From contig NZ_JAVJQO010000006.1 of assembly GCF_040218225.1 (NCBI RefSeq), positions 62,001 to 126,000 on the forward strand: 64,000 nt of DNA. The letters run 5' to 3'. A program made the position numbers and the translations under genes. Position 1 is the first letter of the stretch, and each line of letters starts with the position of its first letter. This document shows, piece after piece, positions 12,260-20,476 of this stretch. The notes below the pieces were generated by a model that saw only the letters and a list, made by a program, of their open reading frames with translations, was not told the origin of the DNA and searched no databases. Source of the stretch: Gracilimonas sp. GTDB taxonomy: Bacteria > Bacteroidota > Rhodothermia > Balneolales > Balneolaceae.

Positions 12260-13062
12260 GTAACGATAATAACAGATTTACAGAGCTTTGTACGGGGCAT
12301 GTGCTCAATGCGTTGAGTGCAAGCGAAGAAAAGGAGTTTCAGCAATTATTAGCTGAAGCAGATGAGGACCAGTTAGCACTTCATGATGAACTGAAAGCTG
12401 TTGCTGCCGAAATGGCTACGCTTGCACCAGCCCAGAAACCTTCCCTCTCCGTTAAAGAAAATATCATGAAAATGGCTACGGGTGTCGCAGCTAATCAAAC
12501 TTCGAAAACCAGAAATGCACCTGTAACCCGAATGAGATGGTATCGTGTGGCTGTGGCAGCATCATTTATTTTTATCTTCACTTCTATTGGCTTACTGTTT
12601 TATTCACAATCGCTGGAAGAAGATATGCGCGGGCAGTCACAGACTATAGCGCAGCAACAAACGACTATTGAGCAACTTGAAAGTGAAGTGCAACGAAAAG
12701 AAGAACTACTTACCATACTCGAAGCACGGGAAGTGGACCTCGTTATGATGGCTGGTACTGAAAACACAAATCCAAACGGATATGGAAAAGTTGTATGGGA
12801 TAAACAAGGCGGACGTGCCCTGCTCCAGGTTGCTAATATGCCTATTGTTCCAAGTGACAAAGACTACCAGCTATGGTTTATTGTAAATGGACAACCAATC
12901 AGTGCTGGTGTATTTGCAGTAGACGATCCACAGCGTGATAATTTCTTCAAGATTGAACAGCTGCAAAGTGATGCCCGTGAAGGTGCCTTTGCTATCACCA
13001 TGGAGCCAAAAGGTGGTGTTCCACAACCTACCGGAGACATGTATTTACTGGGTAATATGTAA
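12256..13062 (+). CDS. RskA-type anti-sigma factor, membrane anchored
   Basis: Partner of the sigma factor it overlaps by 4 bp. The 268-residue protein has a cytoplasmic N-terminal sigma-binding segment (FTELCTGHVLNALSASEEKEFQQLL) without the HxxxCxxC zinc motif. One transmembrane helix follows at about residues 95-115 (RVAVAASFIFIFTSIGLLFY), then a periplasmic coiled coil (about 118-155, rich in E, Q and L). The C-terminal anti-sigma-K domain has DYQLWFIVNGQPISAGVF and FAITMEPKGGVPQPTGD. This layout is standard for RskA. Release of the sigma factor probably needs regulated proteolysis; no protease lies nearby. Confidence 0.92.
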   Translation: MSNDNNRFTELCTGHVLNALSASEEKEFQQLLAEADEDQLALHDELKAVAAEMATLAPAQKPSLSVKENIMKMATGVAANQTSKTRNAPVTRMRWYRVAVAASFIFIFTSIGLLFYSQSLEEDMRGQSQTIAQQQTTIEQLESEVQRKEELLTILEAREVDLVMMAGTENTNPNGYGKVVWDKQGGRALLQVANMPIVPSDKDYQLWFIVNGQPISAGVFAVDDPQRDNFFKIEQLQSDAREGAFAITMEPKGGVPQPTGDMYLLGNM

Positions 13063-13104
13063 TCCATACATCGCCCTCCAGGTTGCATAAATTATTTCTG
13101 CAAA

Positions 13105-13139
13105 AAAAAGCCCGACACAAAATCTGTACCGGGCTTTTT
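13105..13139 (+). terminator. Bidirectional rho-independent terminator
   Basis: AAAAAGCCCG at 13105-13114 pairs perfectly with CGGGCTTTTT at 13130-13139, with a 15-nt loop. It lies between the anti-sigma gene and the convergent exported-protein gene. A-rich and T-rich flanks let it serve both strands. Confidence 0.9.
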
Positions 13140-13168
13140 CAATTTCTGTTACAATCAGGAAAGATTTG

Positions 13169-13927
13169 TTACTCCATCATCATGCTAAAGATGTATTCCT
13201 GAAGGCTTATCAACTTTACGCCGGCTGGCACTTCAACCATTGCCTTGGCAATACTGGAGCGATTCACATTCTTCACATCCATTACAATTTCTCGCTTACC
13301 CTCTTCCACAACTTCAATCATCAGCGGGAAGTTCTTGCCTTTAAAAATTACATCCTGTGACATTCCATTAAGCTCTTTGTCGATATCTTTAGGCATTCCT
13401 TTCCATGGCTCAGCCAGCATGCCCCAGTTGATGTCTATTCCCGGAGTTAACCAAACGGAAAGATGGCTCTCAGGATTTTCATTACTTTTTATGATCAGCT
13501 CCGTGGTTTCATATCCCAGAATGGTTTTAGTACGATCGGTATATTCATATTCGGTGTCTGGTGCTCCTGATGAAGAACTTTCGGAATCTCCTGACCAGCT
13601 GGTCAGCATTTCAACAAGAGACTCTATTCCCGACTTGGTAGCCTGCAGAGCTTTATCCTGATCCGTCATAATGATAAAATCCTTCATATCATTTCTGATC
13701 AATAAGCCGCCGGCACTAACTTTGCCCATTACCTCCAGGCTTTCTTCTCCCTTAATCATTATGCGGTCTGCAGTCGCATAGAGATTCAATTCACTAACTT
13801 CTCTTTGCCCATTATCATCACTGTAAAGGTTTATTTGTATATGACCTTCAAACTGAGCAAAGGCAGACGCCGAATAGAAAGTAGCCATTAAAAATAGCGC
13901 GGTACTGAATAGTCGTCTTGTTTTCAT
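13169..13927 (-). CDS. Exported protein, DUF4412-like
   Basis: A 252-residue protein with a classical signal peptide ending ASAFAQ. The mature part begins FEGHIQINLYSDD and reads as a beta-rich, LolA-like periplasmic protein of the DUF4412 kind. It has repeated strands such as DRIMIKGEESLEVM and GLLIRNDMKDFIIM, and TKTILGYETTELII, a motif common in DUF4412 proteins. A serine-rich low-complexity patch (about residues 113-121) interrupts it. The start is ATG at 13927. No function is known for this family. It shares a bidirectional terminator with the anti-sigma gene. Confidence 0.7.
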   Translation of the reverse strand: MKTRRLFSTALFLMATFYSASAFAQFEGHIQINLYSDDNGQREVSELNLYATADRIMIKGEESLEVMGKVSAGGLLIRNDMKDFIIMTDQDKALQATKSGIESLVEMLTSWSGDSESSSSGAPDTEYEYTDRTKTILGYETTELIIKSNENPESHLSVWLTPGIDINWGMLAEPWKGMPKDIDKELNGMSQDVIFKGKNFPLMIEVVEEGKREIVMDVKNVNRSSIAKAMVEVPAGVKLISLQEYIFSMMME

Positions 13928-13997
13928 AGTAATATTTTTAGGTTTGATAGACGAATTGTTAAACGCTCTAAGGTAAGAGTTGTTTCGTAAGAATATA

Positions 13998-15128
13998 TCA
14001 GGCAGGGATTAAATCATCCATGCCCACACTCACTTTCTTAATCCAGCCGCCAGCTACCACATCATCTCCTTCATAACAAACAATAGCCTGTCCCGGAGTG
14101 ATGGCTTCCCTGCCTGCCGGAAAGTGAACTTTCATTTCATCATCACTGATTTGAGTAAGCTGACCGATGGCTCCATCATCATTATAACGGATTGCTCCGG
14201 TGATCTCCATTTCCTTTTCAGGGATTCTGTCATACTTGATCAGATTCATTTCACCGGCAATTAAAGTAGAACTAACTAAATCCTCTTTTTCACCAATAGT
14301 GATGGTATTGGTAGCCGGGTTAATGTGAGTCACATACACAGGTTTGCCCATGGCAAGGTCCAATCCACGGCGCTGACCGATGGTATAGAATGGATAGCCT
14401 TCATGTTCTCCAACAATGTTTCCGTCCTTATCTACAAACTTACCACCGGAAACCCGCTCTTCAAGACCATCTACACGATCTCTGAGGAATCGCCGGTAAT
14501 CGTCATCAGGTACAAAGCAGATTTCATAGGAATCGGGTTTGTTGGCTACGTTGAGTAATCCATGATCTTCGGCAATTTGCCGGATTTCAGTTTTTGGATA
14601 ATTTCCCAACGGAAAGATCGTCCGGGCCAAATGTTTTTGAGCTACTCCCCACAGTGCGTATGACTGATCTTTTTTAGGATCATGTCCTCTTGAAATCACA
14701 TAACGTCCATTTTCTTCACGGACTTTAGCGTAATGGCCGGTTGCAATGAAATCACATCCCAGGTTGTCTGCTCTTTTGAGCAGTGCCGCCCACTTGATAT
14801 GAGTATTGCAAAGTACACATGGATTAGGCGTTCTTCCGCCCAGATAATCATCTACAAAGCGATCGATTACCCAATCTCCAAATTCTTCTCGGATATCAAC
14901 GATAAAATGTTTAAAACCATGATTCACGGCTATGTGACGTGCGTCATTCATAGACTCTACCGTACAGCAACCAGTCTCTTTGTCTGAATTCCCACCACTT
15001 CGGTGATAATCCCAGGTTTTCATGGTAATGCCAATCACTTCATAACCCTGTTCCTGCAGCATAACTGCAGCTACGGATGAATCGACACCGCCACTCATGG
15101 CTACTAATACTCTGCCTTTCTTACTCAT
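13998..15128 (-). CDS. mnmA: tRNA-specific 2-thiouridylase MnmA
   Basis: Adds sulfur at position 2 of the wobble uridine (U34) of tRNA Lys, Glu and Gln, using ATP and a persulfide relay. The 376-residue protein has the PP-loop AMSGGVDSSVAAVML. The two catalytic cysteines lie in TPNPCVLC (Cys104) and SYEICFVPD (Cys204). The central tRNA-binding region includes GHYAKVREENGRY and DQSYALWGV, and the C-terminal beta-barrel is present. The start is ATG at 15128. It is preceded, 83-117 bp upstream, by a palindromic repeat. Confidence 0.97.
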   Translation of the reverse strand: MSKKGRVLVAMSGGVDSSVAAVMLQEQGYEVIGITMKTWDYHRSGGNSDKETGCCTVESMNDARHIAVNHGFKHFIVDIREEFGDWVIDRFVDDYLGGRTPNPCVLCNTHIKWAALLKRADNLGCDFIATGHYAKVREENGRYVISRGHDPKKDQSYALWGVAQKHLARTIFPLGNYPKTEIRQIAEDHGLLNVANKPDSYEICFVPDDDYRRFLRDRVDGLEERVSGGKFVDKDGNIVGEHEGYPFYTIGQRRGLDLAMGKPVYVTHINPATNTITIGEKEDLVSSTLIAGEMNLIKYDRIPEKEMEITGAIRYNDDGAIGQLTQISDDEMKVHFPAGREAITPGQAIVCYEGDDVVAGGWIKKVSVGMDDLIPA

Positions 15129-15210
15129 AGATAGGAAGTTTAAAAATACTTCTTGACGTTAAATGAACCTCAAAGATAAGGCTTTTTAAGGACGGTTAAC
15201 AGAGGAGAAG

Positions 15211-15244
15211 AATATTGAATATTCAACATTGAATGTTCAATATT
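15211..15244. repeat. 34-bp imperfect palindrome
   Basis: AATATTGAA at the left end and TTCAATATT at the right end are exact inverted arms. The centre, built from overlapping TTGAA/TTCAA words, is also mostly self-complementary. It lies just past the HNH gene stop and before mnmA, so it may work as a stem-loop between the two co-directional genes. Confidence 0.7.
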
Positions 15245-15252
15245 GAGATTCC

Positions 15253-15753
15253 TTAAGTCATGTAGAGATAGGGTTTCCAGGGCTCTTGCACGCCTCCGTT
15301 TGAATCGCGGAAGAAAGTAATTGGAATCGGACGGTAAGGTTTTTTCTTAAGCGGCATTCGGGCTTCCTTAGGCGTTCGGTTTCCTTTGTGCACATTACAC
15401 TTGTCACAGGCTGTGGTCAGGTTTTCCCAGGTATCTTTTCCGCCCCGGCTTTTGGGGATAATATGGTCAATGGTTAAATCGGACTTCTTGCCACAATACT
15501 GGCAGGTGAAGTCATCACGCCGCATTACATTTCTGCGGGACAGTACAATTTTACTGTAAGGAACCCGGATGTAGCTCCTGAGCCGTATTACAGAAGGAAA
15601 CTGAAATGATTCCCTTGGAGTACGCACTTCTTTATCCGGATCATCGTGAAGCAACTCTGCTTTTTCAAGAAAAATCAGCTTCATAGACCGCTGTACTGAA
15701 CAAATACTCAGCGGCTGGTAGTCTTGATTTAAAACTAGCACATTAGCGTTCAT
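15253..15753 (-). CDS. HNH endonuclease family protein
   Basis: A 166-residue protein of a widespread chromosomal HNH family. The HNH core lies at about residues 80-120. It shows FTCQYCGKKSDLTIDHIIPKSRGG followed by WENLTTACDKCNVHKGNRTP, giving two CxxC zinc pairs and the DH-N-H catalytic pattern. The N-terminus VLVLNQDYQPLSICSVQRSMKL is typical of this family, which is found as a lone gene in many Bacteroidota. A DNA repair or nicking role is often supposed but is unproven. The start is ATG at 15753. Confidence 0.88.
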   Translation of the reverse strand: MNANVLVLNQDYQPLSICSVQRSMKLIFLEKAELLHDDPDKEVRTPRESFQFPSVIRLRSYIRVPYSKIVLSRRNVMRRDDFTCQYCGKKSDLTIDHIIPKSRGGKDTWENLTTACDKCNVHKGNRTPKEARMPLKKKPYRPIPITFFRDSNGGVQEPWKPYLYMT

Positions 15754-15830
15754 AGTGCATCCGGTTTAAATTCTGTTGATGATATTCTGGTTTTAATTTC
15801 CATGAAGAATGCAGAATATGAAACAAAAAA

Positions 15831-15860
15831 AAGGCGTGCTCACTGATGTAAGCACGCCTT
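15831..15860 (-). terminator. Rho-independent terminator after the PiT-like gene
   Basis: AAGGCGTGCT at 15831-15840 pairs perfectly with AGCACGCCTT at 15851-15860 around a 10-nt loop. On the minus strand it is followed by a T-rich tract. It sits 26 bp past the permease stop. Confidence 0.88.
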
Positions 15861-15885
15861 AGTATGAGGTATTTGCCTTTAAATA

Positions 15886-17013
15886 TCAATAGCCAATCAT
15901 GCCTAAGAGTTGGTCACGAACTTCATCATTGATTGAAATAGCCAACACTATCGACACTGCCAGACCAATTAAGGCGTAACTCAGATCTTTAAATGCCATA
16001 CCAAACACCTTACCCATCGGTCTGCCCTGCTCTTTACCATCCATGATGCTCATCCCGATTTCTCGTCCGGCCAACAGCCCAAGAAATACCCAGGTCGTAC
16101 TCATAGGCACCGTGCTTACAGTGAGCTTATAGACGAGCAGAATAGCATATACAAAATCAATAATGGTGGCCGATCGTACATCAGAAACGCGCGACTTCTC
16201 GGTAACAATTTCCTGTATTTTATCTCCCCTTAAATAGAACAGTAGTCCAAGTCCAAAGAAAATAAAGAGAGCAAAACCAAGGAACTGAGTGAAGTCAAGC
16301 GAACGTGGCAGGTATACGGCTATATTAGCTGCATCCTGCATGACCCAAACGGCCCAAAGCGTACCGGAAATAATCCACTGCAGAGGCATCCAGAATTTCT
16401 TAGGCTCACCATTAAATTTCTTTTCCACGGTATTTGTAACCACCAGCCAAACTACCAAACCTGTAATAAGAGCTAACCCATATCCCTGTAAACTCTTGCC
16501 GAGCACAGAGGTGATTCCCTCTGCAGAAGTGGCAAAACAGCTTAGCAACAGGAAGGTTGTTGAAACCGGCATCCGCATCCGGGTAAGGATCAACAAAAAT
16601 ACCGGAGCAGCTACCTGCAGAAATGAAAACTCAGTTGGTGCATCAGCAAAACCTTTCGAGGTAAGTCGCTGATACGTTACATCCCCGTCGAAGATATACC
16701 AGCTTACTGAAACAGTGACAAGGAAAATACCTCCGATCCAGAGCCAGAGCATCCACCATTTTTTATCCATGTTGGAAGCCAGAAAAGTCCCGATAGTTTG
16801 AATACTATCGTTGGCAATAGCTGAATAACCGGCGAATATAAAACCAACCCACATGGCCAGTTCTGCGTAAGGAAAAACAACACCGGAGATAAAAAAGAAC
16901 AGACCGATCAGGCCAATAAAAATTCGTTCCTGCTTAATTACATCGTAAAAGCCCGTCGGAATCAGGCGTTCTATCGGGCTTTGCTCACTTTCGTTAGACT
17001 GTGTATTAGACAT
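15886..17013 (-). CDS. PiT-like (PHO4 superfamily) permease, divergent
   Basis: A polytopic membrane protein of 375 residues with about nine to ten hydrophobic segments. Two internally related halves carry signatures like those of inorganic phosphate transporters. These are GYSAIANDSIQTIGTFLAS (compare GANDxANAxG) with MPVSTTF in the first half, and QDAANIAVYLPR with STVPMSTTWVFLG in the second. Phosphate or another anion is therefore a reasonable substrate, but the protein is divergent and lacks the exact GAND motif. The N-terminus is a ~30-residue cytoplasmic segment. The start is ATG at 17013. Confidence 0.72.
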   Translation of the reverse strand: MSNTQSNESEQSPIERLIPTGFYDVIKQERIFIGLIGLFFFISGVVFPYAELAMWVGFIFAGYSAIANDSIQTIGTFLASNMDKKWWMLWLWIGGIFLVTVSVSWYIFDGDVTYQRLTSKGFADAPTEFSFLQVAAPVFLLILTRMRMPVSTTFLLLSCFATSAEGITSVLGKSLQGYGLALITGLVVWLVVTNTVEKKFNGEPKKFWMPLQWIISGTLWAVWVMQDAANIAVYLPRSLDFTQFLGFALFIFFGLGLLFYLRGDKIQEIVTEKSRVSDVRSATIIDFVYAILLVYKLTVSTVPMSTTWVFLGLLAGREIGMSIMDGKEQGRPMGKVFGMAFKDLSYALIGLAVSIVLAISINDEVRDQLLGMIGY

Positions 17014-17395
17014 TGATAAAATTTAGTGTGCTGAAGATTTGCCCAAGGGTACTAAGCGCATGTTAAGACAGTGTTACGAGAAGCTAAATTCCCCAATACT
17101 TAACAATTTTATAACAATGGAAACTTTAGGAACTAAGAGCTTGAAAATCAGTATTCCTTGATACCAATCGCCGATGAATCTAAAGCGGGCTAGAATTTAT
17201 ATGCTGATTTTCTTTAATAAATTCATCAATAAATGTAATGATAGGAAGACGATAAAAACTCCCGAAGTTTCATTTCTGATTCTGCCAAAATTTCATCGTC
17301 TTTTTTCTATAAAGTTATACTTGTTTTCGATATTCCTTTTATATTTGGAACCGCTTTTTTGAGCGATTCAGCAACAAAAACATCAAATACAGACG
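17014..17395. other. Intergenic region between the divergent permease and gdhA
   Basis: A 382-bp A/T-rich stretch that must hold promoters for both divergent genes. A 62-codon open frame inside it (17174-17362) looks fortuitous, having biased A/T-driven composition and no recognisable motif. No RNA gene is visible. Confidence 0.6.
17321..17347 (+). promoter_or_regulatory. Putative Bacteroidota-type promoter of gdhA
   Basis: TATATTTG at 17340-17347 fits the TAnnTTTG -7 element used by Bacteroidota-type primary sigma factors. A TTG at 17321-17323 could serve as the upstream element, although the spacing is shorter than usual. It lies about 50 bp before the gdhA ATG. It is a motif match only. 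Confidence 0.35.
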
Positions 17396-18700
17396 ATGTC
17401 CACAAAAGACTCTATTACCAGCGGCTACTATAAAGAACCTGTTCCTCACATTGCTCACGACTCTCCCTTTGCTTCCATGATGGAGCGCTTTCGGTTTGCA
17501 GCTGAAATTCTCGATTTAGACGACGGCGTTTTTAAATATTTATCCAGTCCCGAAAAGGTGGTGGTGGTTTCCATTCCGGTAACCATGGACGATGGACGTA
17601 TTGAAGTATTTGAAGGTTATCGTGTAATTCACAACAGTATTTTAGGGCCTTCCAAAGGTGGAATTCGTTATTCCGAAGATGTCACCATCGACGAGGTAAA
17701 AGCTCTCGCAGCCTGGATGACCTGGAAGTGTGCCTGCGTAAATGTTCCCTTTGGTGGAGCAAAAGGTGGCGTTCGGGTAAACCCAAAGAACTTGTCACAG
17801 TCTGAACTTGAAAGACTAACCCGGCGGTATACCGCCAATATGCTGGATGTATTTGGCCCGGATCGTGATATCCCGGCTCCTGACATGAACACCAACGAAC
17901 AGGTGATGGCATGGATCATGGATACCTACAGCATGAAACAGAAGAAAACAGAAAATGCTGTTGTAACCGGAAAGCCTATTATTCTTGGTGGTTCCAAAGG
18001 ACGTAAGGAAGCCACTGGCCGTGGAGTAGTAACTTGTACGCTTGCGGCTTTAGGCAAACTTCGCATCTCCCCCAGCAATACCACCGTGGTAGTTCAAGGA
18101 TTTGGAAACGTAGGTTCTGTGTCTGCGCAGCTTATGTACGAGCAAGGTGCTGAAGTAATTGCTATCAGTGATATTAGCGGTGGCTACTACAATAAGAATG
18201 GAATTGATATTGAAGAAGCGATCCGGTATTCCCAAACCCACGGCAATTCTTTGGAGGGTTTTGAAGGCGCCGAACCCATTAGCAATCAGCAGTTATTGGA
18301 GCTCGAATGCGATGTACTGATTCCCGCAGCTAAAGAAGATCAAATCAATAAAGACAACGCCCCTAAAATAAACGCCAAAATTATAGCTGAAGGTGCCAAC
18401 GGTCCGGTTACTGCGAATGCCGATAAAATCCTGGAAGAGAAAGGAATTATGGTAATTCCGGATATTCTCGCAAATGCCGGTGGTGTTACCGTTTCCTATT
18501 TTGAATGGGTACAGGATCGTCACGGTTATTTCTGGACCGAAGAGCGTGTTAACCGACGCCTGAACAGAATGATGAGAGAATCATTTGACAACTTGTTTAT
18601 GGTGAGTGAAAAGTATAGTATTACGCTCCGTCAAGCGGCTTATGTGTATGCCATCGACCGGGTGGCAACAACGCTGAAACTGCGTGGTATTTATGCTTAG
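17396..18700 (+). CDS. gdhA: Glutamate dehydrogenase (Glu/Leu/Phe/Val family)
   Basis: Interconverts glutamate and 2-oxoglutarate plus ammonia with NAD(P)H. The 434-residue protein has the hexameric-type catalytic segment GGAKGGVRVNP with the active-site Lys. The substrate-binding stretch SKGGIRYSEDV and the DIPAPDMNTNEQVMAWIMD block follow. The C-terminal Rossmann domain shows VVQGFGNVGSVSAQL. The cofactor cannot be fixed from sequence. Only 3 bp separate its stop from the next gene, an RsbW-like ATPase, so the two are probably cotranscribed. The start is ATG at 17396. Confidence 0.95.
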   Translation: MSTKDSITSGYYKEPVPHIAHDSPFASMMERFRFAAEILDLDDGVFKYLSSPEKVVVVSIPVTMDDGRIEVFEGYRVIHNSILGPSKGGIRYSEDVTIDEVKALAAWMTWKCACVNVPFGGAKGGVRVNPKNLSQSELERLTRRYTANMLDVFGPDRDIPAPDMNTNEQVMAWIMDTYSMKQKKTENAVVTGKPIILGGSKGRKEATGRGVVTCTLAALGKLRISPSNTTVVVQGFGNVGSVSAQLMYEQGAEVIAISDISGGYYNKNGIDIEEAIRYSQTHGNSLEGFEGAEPISNQQLLELECDVLIPAAKEDQINKDNAPKINAKIIAEGANGPVTANADKILEEKGIMVIPDILANAGGVTVSYFEWVQDRHGYFWTEERVNRRLNRMMRESFDNLFMVSEKYSITLRQAAYVYAIDRVATTLKLRGIYA

Positions 18701-18703
18701 CGA

Positions 18704-19111
18704 ATGAAATTATTACAGACACTTACACTACAATCTACCTACGAAGAAGTTGAGAAAGTCGAGCACATGCTTTCGGCGCTTCAGGAAGAACTCGGCTTTA
18801 ACGATGAATTTTATGCCCGGCTAATGCTTACCGTTTCGGAGGCTGCCACCAATGGCATTGTTCATGGAAATAAGCTGGATGAATCCAAGACTGTGACCAT
18901 TAAAGCCTACACTGATAATGGTAAGCTTATCTTTGATTCTAAAGATCAGGGAAATGGTTTTGATCCTGAATCTATTCCGAATCCCCTTGCTGAAGAAAAT
19001 CTGCTAAAACCAAGTGGGCGCGGAGTTTTTCTGATGGAAGAATATGCCGATGAGGTTTCTTATTCTGAGAATGGAACCCGGTTAAAACTGGTCTTTACTT
19101 TACCTGGCTGA
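18704..19111 (+). CDS. RsbW/anti-sigma-type ATP-binding protein
   Basis: A 135-residue stand-alone HATPase_c_2 protein. Its N-box is TVSEAATNGIVHGN, G1 is SKDQGNGFDP and G2 is PSGRGVFLMEEYADEV. Such proteins act as serine kinases and anti-sigma factors in partner-switching systems, binding a sigma factor and phosphorylating a STAS antagonist. No STAS protein, PP2C phosphatase or matching sigma factor is adjacent. The gene follows gdhA after 3 bp. Whether it regulates gdhA-linked physiology is unknown. Confidence 0.88.
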   Translation: MKLLQTLTLQSTYEEVEKVEHMLSALQEELGFNDEFYARLMLTVSEAATNGIVHGNKLDESKTVTIKAYTDNGKLIFDSKDQGNGFDPESIPNPLAEENLLKPSGRGVFLMEEYADEVSYSENGTRLKLVFTLPG

Positions 19112-19146
19112 ATGTAGCTGTAGTGAACTTCCTGATTTATCCTCTC

Positions 19147-20475
19147 CTACTCGGATCTCGATAACAGTCTGCCACTAAGTCTGAGCAATTCTGTTTCCGC
19201 AGATTTCGCCTCAATTTGAGCCGCTATCAACCGATTCTCTGCATTTAGCAAGCTTTGCTGCGCCTCACGTAACTCTACCGAATTTATAGTTCCTAACCGA
19301 AAGCGCTCTAATGCTATCTCCTGGCTTTGTTGGGCATATTGAAGATTTTCTTCTTCCAACTCAATGAGTGATAAAGCATCACTATACTGTGCATAAATCT
19401 GCCGGATTTGTGAAGTTACCCGAAAGCGAACTTCCTCAAGTTGCAACTCCTGATTCTTTTTTGTGATCTGTGCATTTTGCCGGCGTCGACTTTTATTCAT
19501 TCCGTCGAACAGATTAATTCGTGCAGTCACTCCATAGTTAAATCCACTTGTTTCGGTGAAATCAGCAAACCCACTGCTGGCTTCCGTGCGCTGATAACCA
19601 TACCCACCATTCAGGCTAATCTGAGGGAAAAACTCTCCGGTTATTTCACGAACCTCAGCTTCAGCTGCATCCTGATTTAATCGTGCTATCTGCAGCTCAC
19701 TATTCTGTTGCAAAGCTTCTTCAATTAGTGGAGGCAGTCGTAGCTTTTCAGCTAATACAATATCATCGCTTACATCATAGCCAGACAAAGTTGTATCTGC
19801 CAGAACCTGAGTAAGTAAGATCTTGGCCTGCTTTAAACCAGTCCCGGAACGAATGAGTGCAGCCCGGTCGGCGTTTAAATCAGCACGAGACTGCAAAAGA
19901 TCATATTTCGATCCAGAGCCCAAGTCAAGCCTTGTTTCCGCAATCCGAATCCTTTCTTGTGATACTTCGACGGTATTTTCTAAAACATGATAAGCGTTCT
20001 GTTGCCCTACAATTTGGTAGTAGGTGCTGATGATATCAGCCAATACCTGCTCGAGCTGAAGACGTGCTTCGGTTTCACTGATTTCTTCTTCATAAGAAAG
20101 CCGGTCGGAAGTAGCGAACATTGACAAACCATCAAAAATAGTCCATGTCGCGTTCACCCCATAGTTATAGACTGTGGTTCTGGCGTTTTCGTCATTACGA
20201 TTGGGAATAGCATTTGTCGAATACTCCGCAACGTTGTCTTCTATGCTTTCATTGAAAGTACCATCTGCTGTTATTACAGGTAAGAAACCGGCATTCCCCG
20301 GTGAATTATTATTTGATGAAATCCGGACTTCATTTTCAGCTATCCGAATTGCAAAGTTTTTTTCCAGTCCGGTTCTAATCACCTTCTCGATACTCAATGT
20401 ATCCTGAGCGAGTAAAGAGGGAGTTGAGAATAAAGTGGCACCAATAATCAGTATAAATGCAGATAGTCTTTTCAT
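19147..20475 (-). CDS. TolC-family outer membrane efflux protein
   Basis: A 442-residue outer membrane channel subunit with a signal peptide ending LLAQ. The mature part has the internal duplication and long heptad-rich helices of TolC proteins (for example ALQQNSELQIARLNQDAAEAEVREI and LELEEENLQYAQQSQEIALERFRLG-like segments). GFNYGVTARINLFDGMNKSRR is the classic strand before the second helical pair. It is the last gene of an MFP-RND-TolC operon, 1 bp after the permease stop, so a complete tripartite pump is encoded here. Confidence 0.93.
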   Translation of the reverse strand: MKRLSAFILIIGATLFSTPSLLAQDTLSIEKVIRTGLEKNFAIRIAENEVRISSNNNSPGNAGFLPVITADGTFNESIEDNVAEYSTNAIPNRNDENARTTVYNYGVNATWTIFDGLSMFATSDRLSYEEEISETEARLQLEQVLADIISTYYQIVGQQNAYHVLENTVEVSQERIRIAETRLDLGSGSKYDLLQSRADLNADRAALIRSGTGLKQAKILLTQVLADTTLSGYDVSDDIVLAEKLRLPPLIEEALQQNSELQIARLNQDAAEAEVREITGEFFPQISLNGGYGYQRTEASSGFADFTETSGFNYGVTARINLFDGMNKSRRRQNAQITKKNQELQLEEVRFRVTSQIRQIYAQYSDALSLIELEEENLQYAQQSQEIALERFRLGTINSVELREAQQSLLNAENRLIAAQIEAKSAETELLRLSGRLLSRSE

Positions 20476-20476
20476 C

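Noticed and set aside
17174-17362. 62-codon open frame upstream of gdhA
   Set aside because: A/T-driven composition and overlap with the likely gdhA promoter; no supporting motif.
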